Both the position numbers and the translations under genes were made by a program. A DNA stretch of 64,000 bases from Gordonia asplenii (GTDB lineage Bacteria; Actinomycetota; Actinomycetes; Mycobacteriales; Mycobacteriaceae), in the NCBI RefSeq assembly GCF_012933505.1, contig NZ_JABBNB010000030.1, positions 23,546 to 87,545 on the forward strand, read 5' to 3'. This document shows positions 42,801 to 50,732 of this stretch, one piece after another. How positions within the stretch are numbered: position 1 is the first letter of the stretch; every line of letters starts with the position of its first letter. The notes below the pieces were generated by a model. It was given only the letters and a program-made list of their open reading frames with translations, was not told the origin of the DNA and made no database searches.

Positions 42801-43025
42801 CCGCTGGTTGAGCGAGGCGAAGCCCAGTCGAAACCCCTGGTGACACAACAGATTCCGTGCGGGCCGCGCATACCGCGTGGCATCGTGGCGATCATCGTAG
42901 TCGCGCGCCCGCCCGCCAGGCGCATTCGGCGGTTCGGTTGTTGCCAAACCATCGCTACCACCGACGCGCCGACGTCGGCTATGTCACCGGCGATTTCGAC
43001 TCGCTGCGCTCGCTCAATCAACGAG
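42801..43025. repeat. MITE-like element, copy 2 (divergent interior)
   Basis: About 225 bp from CCGCTGGTTGAGCGAGGCGA to GCGCTCGCTCAATCAACGAG, with inner arms AGTCGAAACCCCTGGTGACA and TGTCACCGGCGATTTCGACT. The interior differs from the other copies, so only the ends are shared. Confidence 0.6.
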
Positions 43026-43115
43026 TCCCGACCCACGCTCACTGCTCAACCTGGTTCCACCGACGGCAGGCCCATTTCGCCGGTTGAGCCGGGATTCACC
43101 GACGGTGGGCCATTT

Positions 43116-43360
43116 CGCTGGTTGAGCCGGTCCGAGGCGCTAGCCGAGGGCCGTGTCGAAACCTCTCAGCCACAACGACTTTCGACGGTCCGCGCCAATT
43201 CCGGCGATGACACCCGGCAAGTGAGGCGTGTGCACCCTACGGGTGCACACGCGTCGATGTTCGATACCATCACAGTTCGACAAGTGCGCCACCATCAAAT
43301 GCATTGTGGTACAGAGGTTTCGACACGCTCGTCGCTAGCGCTCCTCGCGGCTCAACCAGC
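43116..43360. repeat. MITE-like element, copy 3, with central hairpin
   Basis: 245 bp bounded by CGCTGGTTGAGCCGG and GCGGCTCAACCAGC, with inner inverted segments GTGTCGAAACCTCT and AGAGGTTTCGACAC. At its middle is a perfect 10-bp-stem hairpin, GTGTGCACCC-TAC-GGGTGCACAC (43228-43250). Confidence 0.7.
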
Positions 43361-43388
43361 AGATGGAGTGCCCGGACCGGTGGATCCA

Positions 43389-43634
43389 GGTTGAGCCGGG
43401 CCCGACGAGCGCAGCTCGCCGCGCCCGTGTCGAAACCGCGGTGACACAACAGGTTTTGCGCGACCGTTCATCTCGCAGTCCGTTCGCGGTGATCATCTCC
43501 AACCGCACACCCACAGGCGCATTCGACGGTCGCACTGATGCTACGGTCCTGGTCAGCCGCGACTCACCGAAATCCGTTGTCTCACCGTGGTTTCGACACG
43601 CTCGTCGCTAACGCTCCTCACGGCTCAACCAGCG
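43389..43634. repeat. MITE-like element, copy 4
   Basis: 246 bp from GGTTGAGCCGGGCC to CGGCTCAACCAGCG. Inner arms GTGTCGAAACCGCGGTGACA and CTCACCGTGGTTTCGACA. It matches the minus strand of 37177-37424 along most of its length, so the two are copies of one element in opposite orientation. Confidence 0.75.
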
Positions 43635-43715
43635 AAATGGGTTGCACCGTCGGTGAATCCAGGCTCAACCAAGGCTCAACCAGCGGAGAGCGCCTGCCGG
43701 CGATGAATCCACTGC

Positions 43716-44177
43716 TCAACCAGCGAAAAGGGCACCGCCGTCGGTCAATCCGGAATCCGTCGACGACAGGACGTGAACGGCCAACGGCGCCACGTCGTCG
43801 GGGAAGGCGCCATCGGTTGCCTGCCAGCGCAGTTCAACGATCTCAGCCGCGGGTTGCACTGGATACACGGCCGGATCGATCGGCGGAGCGTACACGAAAA
43901 CCGTTGCGACGACGTCGAATCCCGGCTCGTTGGCGGCCGGCGTGCGCACCACCCCAAGCTCGTGGAGACAGCTCTCGTCGATGTCGATCCGCAGTTCTTC
44001 ACGACATTCCCGGATGGCCGCACGTGCCGCGGTCTCGCTCGGCTCGGGCTTTCCGCCGGGGAACATGAAGGTGTCGGTATCCCTCTTGCGGACCGTCAGA
44101 ACACGACCCGCGGGATCCCTGATGACCACGGCGCTGACTCGGATGACGTTGTCGCTCAACCGTGTTCCCGCATCCAT
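43716..44177 (-). CDS. NUDIX hydrolase
   Basis: 153 residues with a NUDIX box spanning GGKPEPSETAARAAIRECRE plus ELRIDI (canonical Gx5Ex7REUxEExGU with minor changes). It belongs to the general NUDIX pyrophosphohydrolases that sanitise or turn over nucleoside diphosphate derivatives; specificity unknown. Start at ATG 44177 overlaps the end of the arylamine N-acetyltransferase gene by 22 bp, indicating coupling. A longer upstream frame is Arg-rich and is rejected. The 3' end abuts the repeat region. Confidence 0.87.
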   Translation of the reverse strand: MDAGTRLSDNVIRVSAVVIRDPAGRVLTVRKRDTDTFMFPGGKPEPSETAARAAIRECREELRIDIDESCLHELGVVRTPAANEPGFDVVATVFVYAPPIDPAVYPVQPAAEIVELRWQATDGAFPDDVAPLAVHVLSSTDSGLTDGGALFAG

Positions 44178-45016
44178 TCGACGAGCGTGGTGGCGTCTTC
44201 GTCGGGCAGGTCGATGCCGAAGGTGCCCGCCAGCAGTGCCGGGACGTCGGCGATCGCCACCTGGCGCGAGCTGCTCGCGCCGTCGGGAGTGGTTGTGGTC
44301 CAGACGGTTCCGTCGAGGACGTACTGGACGTCGGCCGAAAAGCACTGGACGAACGGTCGCGTCGTGAACGGTGACCGCGGCGACGTCGACACGAAATGAT
44401 TTCCGACCGCCCAGTCGGCCGGGTACTGGGGGTTGAGGGTGAACTTGTGTCGGTCGAGCCACCCCACCTCGCCGTCGACGTCGCCGCGCTGCCAAAGAGT
44501 CCACTGATCGGGGTGGAACACCTCGGCGTCGGAGCCGAGCGGTGCGACCGACAATTTGTGTCGCCAACCCTGCTGGTCGGTCTCGGGTCCAGCCACGAGT
44601 TCGATCGGTTCCAGGGGACCGCGACCGAACCCGACGTCGCAGAGAAATCGGCGCCCGTCGTCGAACTCAACGACGATCAGCGCGTGGGTCGGCGGCCGGA
44701 CGCCGTCGGCGCCGAGCGTGACCCGACCGCTGAGTGCCGTGAAACGGAACCCGAGCCGCGCCAGCACCGCCGCGAACAACGTCGCGTGTTCGAAGCAGTA
44801 CCCGCCCCGGAGACGTCGAACGAGCTTGTCCTGCAGGTCTGCGAGCTGCAGGGAGATGGGTCGACCCAGGATTATCTCGAGATTCTCGAACGGGATCGAC
44901 GTCGTATGGGCGCGGTGCAGCGCCGCCAGGGTCGTCGGGGTTGGGCGCAGATCAGCGTCGACGCCGATCCGAGCGAGGTATCCGTCGAGGTCGAGGTCGT
45001 CGCCGTGCCAGGTCAC
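44156..45016 (-). CDS. nat: Arylamine N-acetyltransferase
   Basis: 286 residues. The catalytic triad is Cys74 (RGGYCFEHA), His111 (PPTHALIVV) and Asp127 (FLCDVGFGRG). It acetylates arylamines and hydrazines with acetyl-CoA or propionyl-CoA; in mycobacteria Nat affects isoniazid and cell-wall lipid metabolism. GTG 45016 gives the family start MTWHGDDLDLDGYLARIG; an upstream ATG at 45085 would add an unrelated N-terminus. It is coupled to the NUDIX gene downstream. Confidence 0.9.
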   Translation of the reverse strand: MTWHGDDLDLDGYLARIGVDADLRPTPTTLAALHRAHTTSIPFENLEIILGRPISLQLADLQDKLVRRLRGGYCFEHATLFAAVLARLGFRFTALSGRVTLGADGVRPPTHALIVVEFDDGRRFLCDVGFGRGPLEPIELVAGPETDQQGWRHKLSVAPLGSDAEVFHPDQWTLWQRGDVDGEVGWLDRHKFTLNPQYPADWAVGNHFVSTSPRSPFTTRPFVQCFSADVQYVLDGTVWTTTTPDGASSSRQVAIADVPALLAGTFGIDLPDEDATTLVEWMREHG

Positions 45017-45141
45017 CTGCCCCACGCTACCCGCCGAGAAACTTTTTCCCGACGCGTGTCGAATCCGGGTTGCCTCGTTCGTCAACCATGTAGAGAGTGA
45101 AACCAGCCACGGTTCGCTCCACGGAAACGAAGGTCACTGTC

Positions 45142-45849
45142 ATGAACTACTTCGCACTTCTCATCGGACCCCAGACCACCCGCTCCGATGCCGAGATGGC
45201 CGAACTGATCGGTCGATACCAGACATTCCAGACGGCGAACGCAGCAGCGCTATCGTCCGGTGACGCGTTGGGAGCGGCCGGCGACGGCGCTCGGATCGTC
45301 GGCGGCGGCGTCGTGACCGACGGCCCGTTCGCCGAAGGCGCCGAGGTGGCGGGCGGCTTCTACGTGCTCGACGTCGACGATCTCGATGCCGCGATCGACG
45401 TCGCCAAGCAGATTCCGGCGGCCACCGACGGTGCCGTCGAGCTGTGGCCGATGGCGTTCTCGAACCCGATCGCCGCCGACGAAGGCCCGCACTGGATCGC
45501 ACTGCTGCGTGAACCCGCCGGCGAGACCCGGACCCCGGGCAGCCCGGAATGGGAGGCAAGTGTCGCCGAGCACAAGGTCTTCGGCGAGACTTTCGGCACG
45601 CATGTGCACGGAGGCGGAGCTTTGCACCCAGCGTCGACGGCCACGACGGTGCGCGTTCGCGACGGCAAGTCGGTCATCACCGACGGTCCGTACATCGAAG
45701 GTGCCGAGGTGGCCAACGGTTTCTACGTCATCGGTGCCGACGATCAAGCGGCTGCGGTCGAAATCGCCCGCCACATTCCGGCCTCGGGTGTGGAAGTCCG
45801 TGGGCTGCTCGGGATGTCGCCCAGCATCGTCGCCGCGCAGGGTGCATGA
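45142..45849 (+). CDS. Tandem YCII/DGPF-domain protein
   Basis: 235 residues with two YCII-related domains, each with a DGPF-type motif: VTDGPFAEGAEVAGGFYVLD in the first half and ITDGPYIEGAEVANGFYVIG in the second. YCII/DGPF proteins have a ferredoxin-like fold and are the standard genomic partner of ECF42 sigma factors. ATG 45142 begins MNYFALLIGPQTT. Its stop overlaps the start of the sigma gene (ATGA), so both are coupled. Confidence 0.88.
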   Translation: MNYFALLIGPQTTRSDAEMAELIGRYQTFQTANAAALSSGDALGAAGDGARIVGGGVVTDGPFAEGAEVAGGFYVLDVDDLDAAIDVAKQIPAATDGAVELWPMAFSNPIAADEGPHWIALLREPAGETRTPGSPEWEASVAEHKVFGETFGTHVHGGGALHPASTATTVRVRDGKSVITDGPYIEGAEVANGFYVIGADDQAAAVEIARHIPASGVEVRGLLGMSPSIVAAQGA

Positions 45850-47078
45850 CCGTACCCGCGAGTCTCGACGAGTTGACGCTCGTCTTCCGGCAGATCTGGG
45901 GCCCGACCGTCGCATCGATCGCGCGATGGTCGGGCGACCTCGCGGTCGCCGAGGACTCCGTTCAGGAGGCGTGCGCCGACGCCGTGGCGGCTTGGAGCGC
46001 AGAAGGACTGCCCGACGAGCCCGCAGCGTGGCTGCTGGTCGCCGCTCGACGACGGGCACTCGATCGCTTCCGTCGTGAATCATCTCGTGCCGGAAAGGAA
46101 TTGACCGCCGTGACCGATCCCAGCTTGCGCCGGCCACCGTCCGAGCCGACCTTCGTCCGGGACGACGAACTGCGGATGATGTTCACCTGCGCGCATCCCG
46201 CGTTGGAACCACGATCACAGTTGGCGTTGACGTTACGGCTGGTGTCCGGGTTGACGGTCCCGGAGATCTCGCGAGCATTGCTCCAGTCCGAAACTGCTGT
46301 GGGGCAACGGATCACCCGGGCGAAGGCTAAGATCCGCGCTGCGAACATCCCGCTGCGAGTGCCCTCGGCCGAGTCACTGCCCGAGCGCACCGCCCACGTT
46401 CTGGCGTGCATCTATTCGGTGTTCACCGAGGGATACTCGACGACGGCCGGAGTGTCCGCGATCCGGGACGACCTGTGCGACGAGGGGGTGCGACTGGCAG
46501 GCGAATTCTGCTCGCTGGTCCCCGCGGATAGGGATGCCCATGCACTGTCTGCCCTTGTGCTGCTTCATGATTCACGACGTGATACCCGGGTCGACGCCTC
46601 CGGCGCACTGATTCCGCTCGACGAGCAGGATCGGACGCGATGGAATCGCGCGCGAATCCGGGCGGGCTGCGATCAATTGACGCGGGCCGCGGGGGCGTCG
46701 GGAATCTATCTGCCGCAGGCGATCATCGCGGCGTATCACGCGAGCGCGATGAGCTGGCAGACCACCGATTGGAACGGTATATGCGCGGCCTACGCCCATC
46801 TCGTGGAGCTGACGGATTCGCCGATTGCGCGTGCCAATCAAGCTCTGGCGCTTGGCTTTCGCGACGGATTCGACATCGGCCTGGCCGCGCTCGAACCGCT
46901 CGACGACGAGCGATCGCTCACGGCGTCGCCGCTGGTACCGAGTATCCGCGCCGATCTGCTGCGGAGGTCGGGACGATTCGCCGAAGCCGTTGGTGCGTAC
47001 GAAGTCGCGCTGGAACGGGGCGGGTCGGAGCCGGTGCGCCGGTTCTGGGAGAAGAGAATCGCGGAGTGCGTGGGTTGA
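45846..47078 (+). CDS. ECF42-type RNA polymerase sigma factor
   Basis: 410 residues. Sigma region 2 (VFRQIWGPTVASIARWSGDLAVAEDSVQEACADAVAAW), linker, and region 4 (LVSGLTVPEISRALLQSETAVGQRITRAKAKI) precede a long C-terminal helical/TPR extension (about 170-410; DUF6596 region) characteristic of ECF42. No anti-sigma gene is adjacent, as usual for this group; the YCII partner takes that genomic place. It likely responds to a stress signal sensed by the C-terminal extension (inference). Confidence 0.9.
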   Translation: MTVPASLDELTLVFRQIWGPTVASIARWSGDLAVAEDSVQEACADAVAAWSAEGLPDEPAAWLLVAARRRALDRFRRESSRAGKELTAVTDPSLRRPPSEPTFVRDDELRMMFTCAHPALEPRSQLALTLRLVSGLTVPEISRALLQSETAVGQRITRAKAKIRAANIPLRVPSAESLPERTAHVLACIYSVFTEGYSTTAGVSAIRDDLCDEGVRLAGEFCSLVPADRDAHALSALVLLHDSRRDTRVDASGALIPLDEQDRTRWNRARIRAGCDQLTRAAGASGIYLPQAIIAAYHASAMSWQTTDWNGICAAYAHLVELTDSPIARANQALALGFRDGFDIGLAALEPLDDERSLTASPLVPSIRADLLRRSGRFAEAVGAYEVALERGGSEPVRRFWEKRIAECVG

Positions 47079-47118
47079 GCCGACGCGATGCGACGATCCA
47101 CCCGAACCGTATTCCGGG

Positions 47119-47907
47119 TCAGGCACCCACGGTCGCCAACGTCGCCCGCGTCGCCTCATCCGCCGGGTAGAACGCCTCGATCGCCAGGTCCGCAACGGTC
47201 ACGTCGAGCGGTGCGCCGAACACCGTCGTCGTTGACAAGAAGTTGAGCCGCCCAGCGGCAGTGTCGATTTGCAGCGGGACGATGAGTTCGGACGTGTGCG
47301 CTCGGGCGTGGTCGGCACCCGGGTACCCGGCAAGCTCTTCGGCCAGGCGCACCAGCTTGGGATCTCCGGTGACCGCGATCTGATGCTGCAGCCGGTCGAG
47401 GAGATGGGCGCGCCACTGCCCGAGGTTCACGATCCGTCGTGCCATGCCGGCGGGGTGAAGCGCCAGTCGCAATACATTCACCGGCGGCTCGAGCAGTTCG
47501 GCGGAACAGCCTTCGATGAGCAGGCCGACAGCAGGATTGGCATCGACCATGCTCCACTGTCGATCGACCACGACTGCCGGATTCGGTTGGTGCGCACCGA
47601 GAATCTGACTGATGGCCGACGCTACCGCCGCCATCGGGACGTCGGAGATCGAGTGCTCGGGATAAGCCGGCGCAAACCCACCCGCGAGCAGGATCTCATT
47701 GCGCTCGCGCAGAGGAATATCGAGGTGTTCACTGAGGTTCAGCAGCATTTCACGTGTCGGCCGCGACCGACCGGTCTCCACGAAACTGACGTGCTTGGCG
47801 GAAACGTCGGCGCGCAAACCCAATTCGAGCTGGCTGAGGCGGCGTCGGGTGCGCCATTCGCGCACCAACGACCCGACATCGGGGTGGACGGTGGTCATCG
47901 TCGTCAC
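47119..47907 (-). CDS. XRE family regulator with MmyB-like C-terminus
   Basis: 262 residues. Helix-turn-helix about 10-65 (VREWRTRRRLSQLELGLRADVSAKHVSFVETGRSRPTREML), followed by an MmyB-like ligand domain (about 90-255; VVVDRQWSMVDANPAVGLL, PLDVTVADLAIEAFYPADEAT). ATG 47907 or the in-frame ATG at 47898 may start it. It is convergent with the sigma gene (40-bp gap) and has no obvious target beyond the small membrane protein gene located just upstream. Confidence 0.88.
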   Translation of the reverse strand: MTTMTTVHPDVGSLVREWRTRRRLSQLELGLRADVSAKHVSFVETGRSRPTREMLLNLSEHLDIPLRERNEILLAGGFAPAYPEHSISDVPMAAVASAISQILGAHQPNPAVVVDRQWSMVDANPAVGLLIEGCSAELLEPPVNVLRLALHPAGMARRIVNLGQWRAHLLDRLQHQIAVTGDPKLVRLAEELAGYPGADHARAHTSELIVPLQIDTAAGRLNFLSTTTVFGAPLDVTVADLAIEAFYPADEATRATLATVGA

Positions 47908-47913
47908 GATAGA

Positions 47914-48240
47914 TCACCGGTCCCCGTGGACGTGCGAGGTCGGCGGTATCTCGACACCGGATTCGAAATGGCTTCGGTACCAGTCGAAGTCGATGTCGTC
48001 GGGGTTGCGCGACGCCAAGCCCAGCCCGATCGCCATGCACATTCCCAACGCGGCCAACGCGATTGCGCCGAAGATCAGGCTGAGCCAGACGGCGATCCGG
48101 ACGGCGGGGTCGTCGACGAGCGTGAGGACCGGCGGCGCGACGACCAGTGCGTAAACGACGTAGGCGTCGGATCCGACTTTGTCGGCATGAACGGCGAGCC
48201 ACAACAGTCGATGTTTGACGCCGACGGGCGGTCTGGGCAT
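47914..48240 (-). CDS. Small hypothetical membrane protein
   Basis: 108 residues starting at ATG 48240 behind a clear AGGAGG. Two hydrophobic segments (about 25-45, VVYALVVAPPVLTLV, and 50-75, RIAVWLSLIFGAIALAALGMCMAIGLGL) with a polar, acidic C-terminus (SRNPDDIDFDWYRSHFESG). I do not recognise a family. It lies 6 bp upstream of the XRE regulator on the same strand, so the two are probably cotranscribed. A longer in-frame upstream extension is rejected because of the ribosome-binding site. Confidence 0.75.
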   Translation of the reverse strand: MPRPPVGVKHRLLWLAVHADKVGSDAYVVYALVVAPPVLTLVDDPAVRIAVWLSLIFGAIALAALGMCMAIGLGLASRNPDDIDFDWYRSHFESGVEIPPTSHVHGDR

Positions 48241-48339
48241 GTGCGCCTCCTCATGGCTGGGGACGCTTCGACCGTATGACCCGCGCAGATACGAGTCGAT
48301 TACCTGCGGGGTAATGAAACACGCGTAAGCTCGCCTGAC

Positions 48340-48582
48340 ATGAGTTTCATCGCGCCGTGGCACGTCCTGCTGATGCTGGTCGTCCTCGTTGCACTGGTCG
48401 CATCCGTCGTCGTTGTCGTTCTCCTCGTCCGATCCCGCGGCCAGTCGCAATCGCAGCCGACACCCGCGACGTACCCGGCCACGCCGCCCGGCTGGTACCC
48501 GGCGCCCGACGATCCGCGACTCCTGCGCTGGTTCGACGGCCGGCAGTGGACTGAGCACACCCAGCCCCGGAGCCAGGGATAG
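48340..48582 (+). CDS. DUF2510 domain membrane-anchored protein
   Basis: 80 residues. One N-terminal transmembrane helix (about 8-31, HVLLMLVVLVALVASVVVVV) and a C-terminal DUF2510 motif PGWYPAPDDPRLLRWFDGRQWTEH. DUF2510 is an actinobacterial beta-type motif often attached to membrane helices; function unknown. It is divergent from the preceding small membrane protein, with a 99-bp spacer. Confidence 0.87.
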   Translation: MSFIAPWHVLLMLVVLVALVASVVVVVLLVRSRGQSQSQPTPATYPATPPGWYPAPDDPRLLRWFDGRQWTEHTQPRSQG

Positions 48583-48718
48583 CCGATCCGACATCGGGAT
48601 CGGGCGGGGCCTGGTCACTTCGGACAATGTCGTGTCGAGCAATAGTCCAAAGTGCGCAGTTCGCCGGGTCCGCCGCTGCGCGACAGTGAGGGGACCTACT
48701 CCCCGACAAGGACTTCCC

Positions 48719-49111
48719 ATGACTCCCCTGCGCTCGTCCATCCTGCTCGACCACGACGCGACGTCGGTATGGCAGGTCATCCGTGACGTTCCCAACATCA
48801 GCCGCTGGTTCCCCGGCATGGTGTCGTCGACCGGTGACCAGCGTCGACGCACCGTCGTGTTATCCGACGGCAGCGCCCTGATCGAGGAGATCGTCACCCT
48901 CGACGACGGCTTGCGCCGTATGCAGTACCGCGCCGTCGACGGCGACCTGCCCATCGACGATCATCTCGGTACCGTCGACGTCTTCGAGATCGACGCCGCA
49001 CGCACGCTGGTCGCCTACAGCACCGAGATCGAGCCGCCCGAATTGGCCGACGCCTTCCATACCGCAATCGAAGAGGCAGTACAGAATCTGCCGAAATATC
49101 TGAGCACTTAG
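48719..49111 (+). CDS. SRPBCC family protein
   Basis: 130 residues with a START/polyketide-cyclase-like fold: SSILLDHDATSVWQVIRDVPNISRWFPGMVSS at the N-terminus, the strands VVLSDGSALIEEIVTLDD and LVAYSTEIEPPEL, and the long C-terminal helix AFHTAIEEAVQNLPKYL. Such proteins bind hydrophobic ligands. ATG 48719 follows AAGGAC. It is monocistronic and ends at the repeat block. Confidence 0.85.
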   Translation: MTPLRSSILLDHDATSVWQVIRDVPNISRWFPGMVSSTGDQRRRTVVLSDGSALIEEIVTLDDGLRRMQYRAVDGDLPIDDHLGTVDVFEIDAARTLVAYSTEIEPPELADAFHTAIEEAVQNLPKYLST

Positions 49112-49160
49112 TTCCGCCGCCGGTTGAGCCGGGCCTGACGAGCGCAGCGAGACGCAACTC

Positions 49161-49360
49161 CCCGCTGGTTGAGCCGGGCCCGACGAGCGCAGCGAGCGCC
49201 GTGCTGAGCGAGCGCAGCGAGTCGAAGTAACGCGCCCGTGTCGAAACCACGGTGAGACGAGTTGCCAACTGTCGCGAGGTGTTTGGTGCGCTGACATCGT
49301 CGGCTTGCGTGGTTTCGACACGGGCCTTCGCTAGCGCTCCGGCCCGGCTCAACCAGCGGG
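49161..49360. repeat. MITE-like element, copy 5 (short)
   Basis: About 200 bp from CCCGCTGGTTGAGCCGGGCC to GGCTCAACCAGCGGG, with inner arms CGTGTCGAAACCACGGTGA and CGTGGTTTCGACACGGGCC. The interior is shorter than in the copies at 37177 and 43389. Confidence 0.65.
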
Positions 49361-49455
49361 GTAACGCTCCGGCCCGGCTCAACCAGCGGGGTAACGCTGC
49401 GGCCCGGCTCAACCAGCGGGGTAACGCTGCGGCCCGGCTCAACCAGCAGAGAGCT
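49336..49455. repeat. 30-bp tandem array, four copies
   Basis: Units start at 49336, 49366, 49396 and 49426. Each contains CGGCCCGGCTCAACCAGC; the first three continue with GGGGTAAC, and the fourth ends AGAGAG. They differ otherwise by a single C/G change (GCTCC versus GCTGC). The unit is the right terminus of the adjacent MITE-like element, apparently amplified in place. Confidence 0.85.
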
Positions 49456-49479
49456 CAACTCAACCAACGGACAAGCAAT

Positions 49480-50625
49480 CTACTCGAGCTTGAGGGCCAG
49501 CCACAGCTCGGCGCGTACCGTCGGATCGTCGAGGTCGCGGCCGAGAGCTTCACCGATCTTGGTCATCCGATATCGCAGCGTATGGCGGTGAATGCCGAGC
49601 GCCGACGCCGATGCGTCGGCCTGTCCGTTGTTGGCCAGGAAGGTACGCAGCGTCGACGTGAAGTCGACTTTGGATCCGCTCGTCAGATTCGCGACCGGAA
49701 GGAGGGCCGATTGCGCCCACGCTCGTACGTCGTCGCCGCCGAGGTGGCGGAGCAGTCCGGCTTCCGAGACGTCACTGGCGAGATACAGGTGGCCGGGCTC
49801 GTCGGACGCCGCTTGCAGCACCGCGCGGACGCGCCGCCAGGCGTCGGGGAGGTCGTCGACGGACACCGGATCACTCGCTGCGCCACGGCAATTGGGGACG
49901 CGACGCAGAATGGATTCGATGGTGCGCAAGTCACCTTCGGCGGTCGGCAGGATCATGGCGACCCGTCCGGGCCGCAACGCGGCACTGACGGTGTCGATGC
50001 GACGCAGGGCTTGATCCTCTTCGACGGCCTCCAGCAATTCGGTTGCGTTCTCGCGGGAGGTGGTCAGCACCGCCGCACGCACCGGGCCGTCGGGAACTTT
50101 GACTCGCAGTATCTCACCCGTGGTTCGGGCGACGCGGGCGTTGCCGCCGAGCAACAGTCGAAGCACCGCGTGCCGATTGTTGCGCGCCGCCTGCCGGATC
50201 TCGTCGGCGCGGCGCAGGTCCTCGGCGATCAGGTATGTCGCGGTCTCCACCAAAGTGTGTTCGGCCGCGCTGAGATTCGACGTCCGGCCGACGGCAATGT
50301 AGCCACGGACCCGCCCGGCGACCGACACCGACGTGATCGACACCGACTCGCCCGGCAGCGAGATGGCCGCGGCGAGCGGCGCGCGCGGGACCCCGGTCCG
50401 GGGCAGCTCGGTGAGAATCCGGGCCAGGTACGTGCGCGAACTCTCCGGCACCGCCGCGCGCAGGCCACCGTCGGCGTCGATCAACAACACCCAGCCGCGG
50501 ACCGCGCTGCTGAGCCGCTCGGCGATGCCGCGCGGTCCCTGCGCGCCGACCGCTGTGCGCACGAGGTCTCGAACCGCACGCGTGATTCGCTCTGGACTCG
50601 TTGTCGCAGAGGACAATTCCGTCAC
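49480..50625 (-). CDS. PucR family regulator next to the pxpBC/monooxygenase locus
   Basis: 381 residues. An N-terminal GAF/PAS-like sensor (about 20-150; AVRGWVLLIDADGGLRAAVPESSRTYL) and CdaR region lead to the C-terminal PucR helix-turn-helix (TFLANNGQADASASALGIHRHTLRYRMTKIGEALG). PucR-type proteins commonly activate purine, ureide or lactam catabolism. Start GTG 50625 is proposed; ATG 50706 is possible but would overlap the divergent gene's region. It is divergent from pxpB and probably controls it, and perhaps the opposing long operon (inference). Confidence 0.87.
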   Translation of the reverse strand: MTELSSATTSPERITRAVRDLVRTAVGAQGPRGIAERLSSAVRGWVLLIDADGGLRAAVPESSRTYLARILTELPRTGVPRAPLAAAISLPGESVSITSVSVAGRVRGYIAVGRTSNLSAAEHTLVETATYLIAEDLRRADEIRQAARNNRHAVLRLLLGGNARVARTTGEILRVKVPDGPVRAAVLTTSRENATELLEAVEEDQALRRIDTVSAALRPGRVAMILPTAEGDLRTIESILRRVPNCRGAASDPVSVDDLPDAWRRVRAVLQAASDEPGHLYLASDVSEAGLLRHLGGDDVRAWAQSALLPVANLTSGSKVDFTSTLRTFLANNGQADASASALGIHRHTLRYRMTKIGEALGRDLDDPTVRAELWLALKLE

Positions 50626-50629
50626 CGTG

Positions 50630-50696
50630 TGCCGCCGATCGGCGGCATTGCACGGTTGGCATCTGAGATGGGCATGGTAAATATCGATGTTATCGA
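50630..50696. promoter_or_regulatory. Palindromes in the PucR regulator / pxpB divergent spacer
   Basis: A perfect 18-bp palindrome TGCCGCCGATCGGCGGCA (50630-50647) lies just upstream of the regulator GTG and would form a hairpin over its ribosome-binding site. An inverted repeat TCGAT-GTT-ATCGA (50684-50696) sits in an AT-rich patch, a likely promoter/operator region for pxpB. Confidence 0.5.
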
Positions 50697-50732
50697 CGCA
50701 TGACACTCGTCGTAGGGAGAAACTGGAGTCCC

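Larger units (their letters stand above)
42714..43715. other. Repeat-rich spacer without genes (1 kb)
   Basis: No plausible gene. It is composed of three MITE-like elements in series (42801-43025, 43116-43360, 43389-43634) plus loose end sequences such as CGGTTGAGCC (43081) and GGCTCAACCAGCGG (43673-43686). It separates the SDR gene from the convergent NUDIX gene. Confidence 0.75.
49112..49479. other. Repeat spacer without genes (368 bp)
   Basis: Between the SRPBCC gene and the convergent PucR-type regulator lies one compact MITE-like element (49161-49360) and a 30-bp tandem array (49336-49455) built from its right end. No coding frame is credible. Confidence 0.75.

Noticed and set aside
43228..43250. 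Central hairpin considered as an integron attC or phage attachment site
   Set aside because: No integrase gene, no cassette array and no attC core sites; the hairpin is simply the middle of one MITE-like element.
44178..44567. N-terminal extension of the NUDIX protein
   Set aside because: It would overlap the acetyltransferase gene by about 400 bp and is Arg-rich without similarity; ATG 44177 fits the family length.
47914..48954. 346-residue minus-strand protein including the DUF2510 and SRPBCC region
   Set aside because: It runs antisense through two well-supported plus-strand genes; AGGAGG before ATG 48240 marks a short membrane protein instead.
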